This document shows positions 1 through 4,905 of a stretch of 6,522 nucleotides of DNA, piece after piece (the stretch's first letter is position 1; every line of letters starts with the position of its first letter). Under the pieces are notes generated by a model that was not told where the DNA came from, ran no database searches, and saw only the letters and a program-made list of their open reading frames with translations. The position numbers were made by a program, and so were the translations under genes. The DNA is from Klebsiella pneumoniae (lineage in GTDB: Bacteria > Bacteroidota > Bacteroidia > Flavobacteriales > Flavobacteriaceae), in the NCBI GenBank assembly GCA_943325355.2, contig CALPPA020000102.1:1-6522 (forward strand). Direction: 5' to 3'.

Positions 1-72
1 GAATATTGCCCAAAATGTGATGATGCCCTAATCGAAAACAAAAAAAATAAAATATATGAAAACAGAAACTAA
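1..72 (+). CDS. nrdD: Partial: C-terminal tail of anaerobic ribonucleoside-triphosphate reductase (NrdD), zinc-ribbon end
   Basis: The frame is open from the window edge to a TAA at 70-72, giving 23 visible residues that begin EYCPKCDD and then become lysine- and asparagine-rich. The CPKC pair looks like the last half of the zinc ribbon that class III ribonucleotide reductases carry just before their glycyl-radical loop. The identity is inferred from this motif plus the two following genes (a glycyl-radical fragment and NrdG). What is odd is that the chain stops shortly after the CxxC, before the radical glycine; in single-chain enzymes such as T4 NrdD the glycine lies about 16 residues after the last zinc cysteine. 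The stop overlaps the next reading frame, which starts at 56, so the two are probably translationally coupled. The bulk of the enzyme, including the active-site cysteines, is outside the window and cannot be judged. Confidence 0.7.
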   Translation, partial: EYCPKCDDALIENKKNKIYENRN

Positions 73-226
73 AACTAATTCGATCCTAGAAGAAAACCAA
101 CATTTGAGAACCAAATGCCTTGTTTATACTCGTGTAATGGGTTATCACAGACCTGTAGAAAGTTTTAATATTGGTAAAAAAGGGGAACACAAACAACGAA
201 CTCATTTCAGTGAAGGAAAATGTTAG
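56..226 (+). CDS. Separate small glycyl-radical subunit/domain of class III ribonucleotide reductase (56 aa)
   Basis: This short gene has an ATG at 56 and a TAG at 224-226. Residues 24-40 read YTRVMGYHRPVESFNIG, which matches the C-terminal glycyl-radical loop of class III ribonucleotide reductases: an RVxGY core followed by RPV and a GKK-E segment. Gly29 is the predicted radical site that NrdG activates. The protein also has Cys21 just before the loop and a terminal Cys56. Its first 16 or so residues are polar and have no counterpart in the core motif. It overlaps the end of the upstream nrdD frame by 17 bases and the start of nrdG by 17 or more, so all three are likely made from one message. 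The role is inferred: a detachable radical-bearing piece that completes NrdD, comparable in concept with GrcA (YfiD), which replaces the damaged radical domain of pyruvate formate-lyase. The alternative is that it is fused to NrdD by frameshifting or by a base-count error in the A8 tract at 40-47. An A-rich leader precedes the ATG, as is usual in Bacteroidota. Confidence 0.8.
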   Translation: MKTETKTNSILEENQHLRTKCLVYTRVMGYHRPVESFNIGKKGEHKQRTHFSEGKC

Positions 227-899
227 CACGCCCATTTTCAGCTTAACACCGTTCAGCTTATTAGATTATCCGGATAAAATGGCCTGCATTCTTTGGTTTG
301 CAGGATGTAATATGCGGTGTCAATATTGTTATAATCCCGAAATTGTATACGGAAAAGGAACGATTTCTTTTGAAAAAGTAATTTCATTTCTACTTTCCAG
401 AAAAAACTTGTTGGATGCCGTGGTCTTGAGTGGTGGAGAATGTGTAATGCACAAAAACATCATTCCATTAATTACCGAAATAAAAAAATTAGGGTTTTTG
501 GTAAAAATAGACACCAACGGAAGTTCTCCAGACGTGATGCAAAAATTACTATTTCTTCATCTTGTAAACTATGTGGCATTGGATTTTAAAGCTCCAAAGT
601 CAAAATTTAAAGCAATAACGAAATCCGATTTATTTGACCCTTTTGAAAAAACTTTGGACTTGGTTCTAAAAGCCAAAATTCCGTTTGAGGTTAGAACAAC
701 CTATCATTCCGATTTGTTGAACGATGAGGACTTAAAAGAAATGGTAAATTTCTTGGAAAGCAAAAACTATGTAGGCAATTATTACATTCAATATTTTAAA
801 AACAATGTAAACACCCTTACCAAACTAAATCACTCCAAAAATAAAATAGATTGCAAAAAATTATCAACACCAACCATAAAGATTATACTGAGAGATTGA
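210..899 (+). CDS. nrdG: Anaerobic ribonucleoside-triphosphate reductase activating protein (radical SAM activase)
   Basis: This cytoplasmic iron-sulfur enzyme cleaves S-adenosylmethionine and abstracts a hydrogen from the radical glycine of class III ribonucleotide reductase. Counting from the GTG at 210 (229 aa), the cluster motif CxxxCxxC is Cys33, Cys37 and Cys40 within AGCNMRCQYCYNPE. The SAM-binding SGGE is at 74-77, and a KIDTNGS strand typical of this family is near 99-105. The N-terminal FSLTPFSLLDYPDK block is also characteristic. The frame is open back to a TTG at 171, and no in-frame ATG precedes the cluster motif except one at codon 24, which would cut into the conserved TPF...DYPDK block. 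GTG at 210 is preferred because it leaves a short leader before that block and overlaps the preceding gene by 17 bases rather than 56. The TAG of that gene at 224-226 suggests coupled translation. The start is uncertain; the function is clear. Confidence 0.9.
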   Translation: MKENVSTPIFSLTPFSLLDYPDKMACILWFAGCNMRCQYCYNPEIVYGKGTISFEKVISFLLSRKNLLDAVVLSGGECVMHKNIIPLITEIKKLGFLVKIDTNGSSPDVMQKLLFLHLVNYVALDFKAPKSKFKAITKSDLFDPFEKTLDLVLKAKIPFEVRTTYHSDLLNDEDLKEMVNFLESKNYVGNYYIQYFKNNVNTLTKLNHSKNKIDCKKLSTPTIKIILRD

Positions 900-978
900 A
901 AGAAATTTTCGCTCAAAAAAGAGAAGTTCATACAGAGAAAAATTAGTCTGAGAATCTAATAAAAAATTAAAACTCTAT

Positions 979-2409
979 TTACAACACCCGATTGACCTGA
1001 ACTAAATTCTTCTCATAATAAGATTCTTTTGTAGAAGAAATAATAACTCCTCCGTGAGTTGCGGAATGAATAAATTTAATTTCGTCTTCCAGCACTTCGA
1101 CAATCATACCCACGTGATTAATCCGACCTCTTCTGTTGGTTTTAAAGAAAATCAAATCTCCTTTTTGGGCATTTTCTGTATCTATTTTAGAACCGTAAGA
1201 AGCCATTTCAAATGAAGACCTAGGCAATTTAATATCATGATTACTAAAAGTCGAATACATCAAGCCAGAACAGTCAAAACCATCTTTTGTGGTTCCTCCG
1301 GAACGGTAGCGTGCCCCAATGTTTTCGGATGCTGTAGCAATTAATTGATCCACGAATGCAGCATCATAAACCCTATTCACATTGCTGTCGAAATCCTTGT
1401 TGTCTGATTCCTCTTTGACCACAACTGGATTAGCAGGAACAGGAACATTGACTTCAATTATTTTAGAACTGTGAATTTTAAGCACTGAACCAACCAATAA
1501 TTTTTTGGTACTATTCGGATTTTGTTTTTCCAATTCGGCAATGGTAATTCCATATTCTTTTGCAATCCCATACTTGGTTTCTTTGGGTAAAACCTCGTGT
1601 GTAATTTCAGATTCTAGCTTCTTTTCCGCTACAACTTCTTGCGATTTGACTTTAACCTCTTGAATTTCTTTTATTGTACTTTTTTCAAAAGCCAAACTAG
1701 AATTGGCTTCAGATTTTACTGGAACAATAATTTTTTGACCCACTTGTAAAGATTTGGTACCTAGGATTGAATTGGCTTTTTGCAAATCGACAACCGAAAT
1801 TTTGTATTTTTTTGCAATGGAATAATACGATTCTTTAGGTAAAACTTCATACTCAATTCCTTGAGTGGGAATGCTACTTTTCTCCTCCTTTTTTGTAGTA
1901 ACAACTATTTCTTCTTTTGGAATATTATTTTTGGTAACGTTTGAATTTTTACCTTTAATTGCTTTTTCAGGTTCTTTGGTTATGACCAAATCCTGAGAAA
2001 CAGTTTTAGGAATCATAATTATTTGACCTTTTTTCAATCCTTCTTTTTCCAAGTTTGGATTGATTTTGTACAAATCTTCAATAGTTATATTATACTGTTT
2101 TGCAATGCCGTAAAGCGTTTCTTTGGAAAGAACTTCGTGCGATTTTTCAGAAAAATTGTTTGCAATCTTTAAAGTTGAAACACTATTGTTTATTGCTTTA
2201 GATCGAATTAATAAAACAGTTTTATACTTTATACCATTTCTTGCATCTGGATTTAATTCATAAATCTCACTTGATTTTATATTATATTTTTTTGCAATTC
2301 CGCTGATTGTTTCGCCCTTAGCAACAGTATGTTGTGTGTATTTTTCTTGCGAAAAAACGGTCAAACAATTTACAATCAATAGGAACACAATCCATTTAAA
2401 ACACTTCAT
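979..2409 (-). CDS. Secreted peptidoglycan hydrolase with four LysM domains and a C-terminal NlpC/P60 domain
   Basis: This 476-residue protein is a probable wall endopeptidase acting outside the inner membrane. Residues 1-20 form a signal peptide (hydrophobic core WIVFLLIVNCLTVF, likely cut after Ser20 before QEK). Four LysM peptidoglycan-binding domains follow at about 26-69, 91-135, 187-230 and 271-313, separated by Lys/Glu/Ser-rich linkers. Domains 2 to 4 are strikingly alike (HEVLxKET-YGIAK and variants). The NlpC/P60 domain spans about 347-476: the nucleophile is Cys380 in DGFDCSG, the base His432 in INHVGM, and the third polar residue His448 in FIHSA. An LPRSS block (395-399) and GDLIFF (417-422) are also family hallmarks. 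NlpC/P60 enzymes usually cleave between D-Glu and the diamino acid of stem peptides; that specificity is family knowledge, not visible here. The ATG at 2409 is preceded by an A-rich leader. The gene stands alone, convergent with nrdG and 208 bases downstream of the peptidase gene. Confidence 0.9.
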   Translation of the reverse strand: MKCFKWIVFLLIVNCLTVFSQEKYTQHTVAKGETISGIAKKYNIKSSEIYELNPDARNGIKYKTVLLIRSKAINNSVSTLKIANNFSEKSHEVLSKETLYGIAKQYNITIEDLYKINPNLEKEGLKKGQIIMIPKTVSQDLVITKEPEKAIKGKNSNVTKNNIPKEEIVVTTKKEEKSSIPTQGIEYEVLPKESYYSIAKKYKISVVDLQKANSILGTKSLQVGQKIIVPVKSEANSSLAFEKSTIKEIQEVKVKSQEVVAEKKLESEITHEVLPKETKYGIAKEYGITIAELEKQNPNSTKKLLVGSVLKIHSSKIIEVNVPVPANPVVVKEESDNKDFDSNVNRVYDAAFVDQLIATASENIGARYRSGGTTKDGFDCSGLMYSTFSNHDIKLPRSSFEMASYGSKIDTENAQKGDLIFFKTNRRGRINHVGMIVEVLEDEIKFIHSATHGGVIISSTKESYYEKNLVQVNRVL

Positions 2410-2456
2410 TCTATTTTTTTAAATTATACTCTACTACTAAAGTTGTACTAAATTTT

Positions 2457-2496
2457 AGGGTATAAGAATCAATAATTGCTGATTATTGAATACCCT
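2457..2496. repeat. Long imperfect inverted repeat (hairpin) in the leader of the LysM-NlpC/P60 gene
   Basis: Two nested complementary arms are visible. AGGGTAT (2457-2463) pairs with ATACCCT (2490-2496), and TCAATAAT (2469-2476) pairs with ATTATTGA (2482-2489), around a five-base TGCTG loop. A five-base bulge (AAGAA, 2464-2468) is present on one side only. All 15 arm pairs are Watson-Crick. On the minus strand the last arm is followed by TAAAATTT, not a U run, so it is a poor intrinsic terminator for the peptidase gene that ends at 2618. It lies just downstream of the possible -7 box and about 48 bases before the ATG, so a leader structure or a protein-binding site is plausible. The function is unknown. 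Confidence 0.6.
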
Positions 2497-2518
2497 TTGC
2501 GCTTCTTTTTCAGAAAAG

Positions 2519-2526
2519 CAAATATA
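2519..2526 (-). promoter_or_regulatory. Possible Bacteroidota -7 box (TATATTTG) for the LysM-NlpC/P60 gene
   Basis: On the minus strand this reads TATATTTG, an exact match to the TAnnTTTG box used by the primary sigma factor in Bacteroidota. It would place the transcript start near 2512 and give a leader of roughly 100 bases before the ATG at 2409, containing the hairpin at 2457-2496. No clean TTG -33 element lies 17-23 bases upstream; the nearest is a TTT about 24 bases before the box. The assignment is therefore tentative. Confidence 0.4.
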
Positions 2527-2617
2527 CCATTTTTAGAAAGCTCGTCTGTTAAAGAGTTTGTAAAATTGAATAAAAACCAAATGTTTATCTACAAATAACT
2601 AATAAAAGTATTACTAT

Positions 2618-4597
2618 TTATTTCTTCATCAAATAGGTATTAAACCAAGTTAAATAACGTTCAAAACGATCTTTTTGAAAACTAGGATTTGTAATTCCGT
2701 GAAATTGTCCCGGATAGATGATAAGCTCCGTTGGAATTCCTAATGATTTAAAGGCCTGATACATTTGCTCGCTTCCTACTGCTGGGACATTATAATCACT
2801 TTCGCCAACCATAAATTGTGTTGGCGTTTTGATTTTGTCGGCTTTCAAAAAAGGATAGGAAAGGGCTACATATTTATCAAAGTTTTTCCAAGGTTGCCCA
2901 ATTTCATTATCATATTGTAAAATGTACTGATCGACTCCATACATAGACGACACCATTGCAACTCCAGCTCCACTTGAAGCCGCCTTGAAACGGTTATCTG
3001 ATGCTATGGTATAATCCGTCAAAATACCTCCATAACTCCATCCGCCTATTCCTAATTTTTCAGGATCTGAAATCCCCTTTTGTACTACATAATCCGCAGC
3101 TCCTAAAATATCCAACACTTCTTTATTGCCCCAATCACCCGAAATAACTTTGCAAAAGTCCAAGCCACGACCATTTGAACCTCGGTAATTAACACCTACG
3201 ACAGCATATCCTGCAGCAGCTAACATTTGTCGGGAGAGATCAAAACTAAATTCATCTTGCCCTACTGGTCCTCCGTGAATGAAGAAAATTGTTGGTAGTT
3301 TTTTTCCAATTGTTGCATTCGCTGGACGATACAAAAGATTAGAAACCAATGCTCCATCTTTACTCTTTGAAGTAAATCCTTCGACGGTCGCTAATGCTAT
3401 TTTTTCTAAAAAAGAGTCTTGGTGTTTGGTTAGGCGACGTGTATTTCCGTTTTCAAGCACATAGATTTCTGACGGAAGTTGTGAATCACTCATAGTAGTT
3501 AGAAAACTGCCAGAAGGATGGCGATCTAAAGCGGTAAAGCTCCTATTGCCTGTTGCAATTTTAGTCATTTTACCATCTGAAATAGAAAAATCAGCAACGT
3601 ATCTTGTTCTGTCATCCGTAACCAAAGCCATTATAGACGTTCCTTTTTTAGTCCAACATGGATTAGCTACAGGTCTATCCAAGGTTTTTGATAGAACTTT
3701 TGGTTCTCCTCCTTCTTTCGAAACTACACACAAAACAGATTGATCGTACATTATGTAATTATCCGAGGATGTAGATCTCAAATAAGCAATTTGTTTTCCA
3801 TCAGGACTCCATTCTGGAGAAGAATCACTTCCAGTCCAGGTGGTTATTTGTTTGATTTTTGAATCCTTTTTGGAGTCTATCATCCAAATATCAGTGTTTT
3901 CGTTTCGATCTGGATCGGTGGTTCGATTACTCAAAAAGGCGATTTGAGAACCATCAGGTGACCATTTGGGTTGCTTTTCGTCATAAACACCTTTGGTTAG
4001 CGTATCCATTTTTTTGGTTGCAACATCGTAAAGATAAAGATGAGTTGGTTTTCTAGTTAAATAGCCTTCAACATCTTGTTTGAAATGGTATCGGTCGATA
4101 AAAATTGGTTTTGGAATTTTTACTTTTGCCGTATCGGGTTGGGTTTTGATTACCAAAGCTATTTTAGTTCCATCTGGAGACCATTCATAATCACTCAAGT
4201 CTCCTTTTTTCAAATCGGTTAGTTGCTTTGCTTCTCCTCCGCGTCTATCCATAATCCATATTTGACTTCCTTTGAGTCCGTTTCGAGAAGACATAAAAGA
4301 TAAATATTTCCCGTCAGGACTCCAGTTAGGTTGCGATTCGCTTTCTAAAGTATGAGTAAGTTGAACGGATTCTTTTCCGTCCCAGGAAACCATCCAAATA
4401 TCTGAGTTTCGTTTATTTTTTACAGAATCAACTGTCGAAAGTGTGTACGCTACCCAATTGCCATCAGGTGAAATATGAGCATCACTCAAATTTTGTAAAC
4501 GATAAACATCCGAAGGTTTTAGAGCGCGCTTTGATATTGTTTGGGCGAAAATTTGTCCCGAAAAAAGGAACAATAAAAGTATTAAAATTGGTTTCAT
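2618..4597 (-). CDS. Secreted S9-family serine peptidase (prolyl oligopeptidase/dipeptidyl-peptidase type)
   Basis: This 659-residue enzyme probably removes short peptides from substrates in the periplasm. A signal peptide spans residues 1-19 (core ILILLLFLFSG, cleavage after Ala19). The N-terminal half is a beta-propeller of PD40/TolB-like repeats marked by recurrent SPDG blocks at about 43-46, 93-96, 140-143, 213-216 and 264-267. The C-terminal alpha/beta-hydrolase domain runs from about 405. Its triad is Ser521 in GGWSYGG, Asp601 in GESDYNVP and His633 in GQFHG. HGGP (441-444) and NYRGS (470-474) form the usual oxyanion-hole region. Length and order fit subfamily S9C enzymes such as DPP5 or acylaminoacyl peptidases; the precise substrate cannot be read from the sequence. 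The ATG at 4597 directly precedes the signal peptide. No clear promoter was found in the 300 bases upstream. The gene seems monocistronic, and no convincing terminator follows it. Confidence 0.92.
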   Translation of the reverse strand: MKPILILLLFLFSGQIFAQTISKRALKPSDVYRLQNLSDAHISPDGNWVAYTLSTVDSVKNKRNSDIWMVSWDGKESVQLTHTLESESQPNWSPDGKYLSFMSSRNGLKGSQIWIMDRRGGEAKQLTDLKKGDLSDYEWSPDGTKIALVIKTQPDTAKVKIPKPIFIDRYHFKQDVEGYLTRKPTHLYLYDVATKKMDTLTKGVYDEKQPKWSPDGSQIAFLSNRTTDPDRNENTDIWMIDSKKDSKIKQITTWTGSDSSPEWSPDGKQIAYLRSTSSDNYIMYDQSVLCVVSKEGGEPKVLSKTLDRPVANPCWTKKGTSIMALVTDDRTRYVADFSISDGKMTKIATGNRSFTALDRHPSGSFLTTMSDSQLPSEIYVLENGNTRRLTKHQDSFLEKIALATVEGFTSKSKDGALVSNLLYRPANATIGKKLPTIFFIHGGPVGQDEFSFDLSRQMLAAAGYAVVGVNYRGSNGRGLDFCKVISGDWGNKEVLDILGAADYVVQKGISDPEKLGIGGWSYGGILTDYTIASDNRFKAASSGAGVAMVSSMYGVDQYILQYDNEIGQPWKNFDKYVALSYPFLKADKIKTPTQFMVGESDYNVPAVGSEQMYQAFKSLGIPTELIIYPGQFHGITNPSFQKDRFERYLTWFNTYLMKK

Positions 4598-4702
4598 AAT
4601 GAATTTAATTTTGAATTATGATAATTAGATTGGTTTAGGTTCTAAATTTAAGTTTTATTTTTTAAGTAGTTGCACTATTTATATGGTTAAAAATGATTCC
4701 TA

Positions 4703-4730
4703 TTGAAAAAATAGGCTTTTACCTTATAAA
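4703..4730 (+). promoter_or_regulatory. Possible promoter for the plus-strand structured RNA (TTGAAA-N16-TATAAA)
   Basis: TTGAAA (4703-4708) and TATAAA (4725-4730) are separated by 16 bases. Each differs by one base from the classical bacterial -35 and -10 elements. The spacing of TTG to TA (19 bases) also fits the Bacteroidota promoter layout, but the TTTG end of the -7 box is missing. Transcription would begin near 4737, shortly before the structured RNA. In such AT-rich DNA a chance match is quite possible. Confidence 0.3.
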
Positions 4731-4753
4731 CACAGTTATGAAAACCAATTCCC

Positions 4754-4831
4754 TAGCCCAGAGTGCAGTGAAAATCCTTTATTACCGGTGTTCGGTAATA
4801 AAGATTGCAACGGAAAGCTGGATTAAGCTTC
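4754..4831 (+). ncRNA. Structured intergenic RNA resembling the Flavo-1 RNA motif
   Basis: The stretch folds strongly on the plus strand. The inner stem CTTTATTACCG (4777-4787) pairs perfectly with CGGTAATAAAG (4793-4803) around a GTGTT loop. Below it, GTGCAGT (4763-4769) pairs with ATTGCAAC (4804-4811) with one bulged A and one G-U pair. CCAG (4758-4761) pairs with CTGG (4818-4821), and AGC (4755-4757) with GCT (4827-4829). The single-stranded pieces TAGCCCAGA, a CGGAAAGC joint (4811-4818) and GGATTAAGCTTC (4820-4831) look like a recurrent flavobacterial intergenic element, which I take to be the Flavo-1 RNA, described as a presumed non-coding RNA of unknown function. The family name is from memory and was not tested with a covariance model. 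The pairing itself is directly visible. It is followed at 4857 by a two-way terminator, which fits an independent small transcript. Confidence 0.65.
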
Positions 4832-4854
4832 AATTAAAACTATTAGGTAGAAAC

Positions 4855-4886
4855 AAAAAAACGCCCAAGATTCCTTGAGCGTTTTT
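4855..4886. terminator. Two-way intrinsic terminator ending aconitase B (minus) and the structured RNA (plus)
   Basis: AACGCCCAAG (4860-4869) faces CTTGAGCGTT (4874-4883) across an ATTC loop, and the flanking A and T runs lengthen the stem. Read on the minus strand, the one imperfect position becomes a G-U pair and the stem is followed by seven T (complement of 4855-4861). This makes a strong terminator 20 bases after the aconitase stop. On the plus strand the same position is a C-A mismatch, but GCGTTTTT follows, so it can also stop the upstream RNA. Confidence 0.85.
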
Positions 4887-4905
4887 AGACATTTTAATGC
4901 AATAC

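Noticed and set aside
942..960. ATTAG/CTAAT inverted repeat between nrdG and the LysM gene, followed on the minus strand by a short T run
   Set aside because: The stem is only five pairs, mostly A-T, with a nine-base loop; this is too weak to call a terminator in AT-rich DNA.
2350..2409. Possible lipoprotein signal around Cys15 of the LysM-NlpC/P60 protein
   Set aside because: The residues before the cysteine are IVN; Asn at -1 does not fit the lipobox, and a normal signal peptidase site after VFS explains the region better.
3279..4056. Several 60-65 residue plus-strand frames inside the S9 peptidase gene, and similar ones opposite nrdG and acnB
   Set aside because: They are frames opposite strongly supported genes, with no domain, leader or homology signal of their own.
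4634..4646. TTTAG-GTT-CTAAA small palindrome upstream of the S9 peptidase start
   Set aside because: A five-pair AT-rich palindrome is expected by chance here, and no promoter elements can be placed around it.
4693..4878. A 61-residue open frame on the plus strand between the peptidase gene and acnB
   Set aside because: It runs straight through the structured RNA and into the terminator stem, has no recognisable domain, and its composition looks like translated non-coding DNA.
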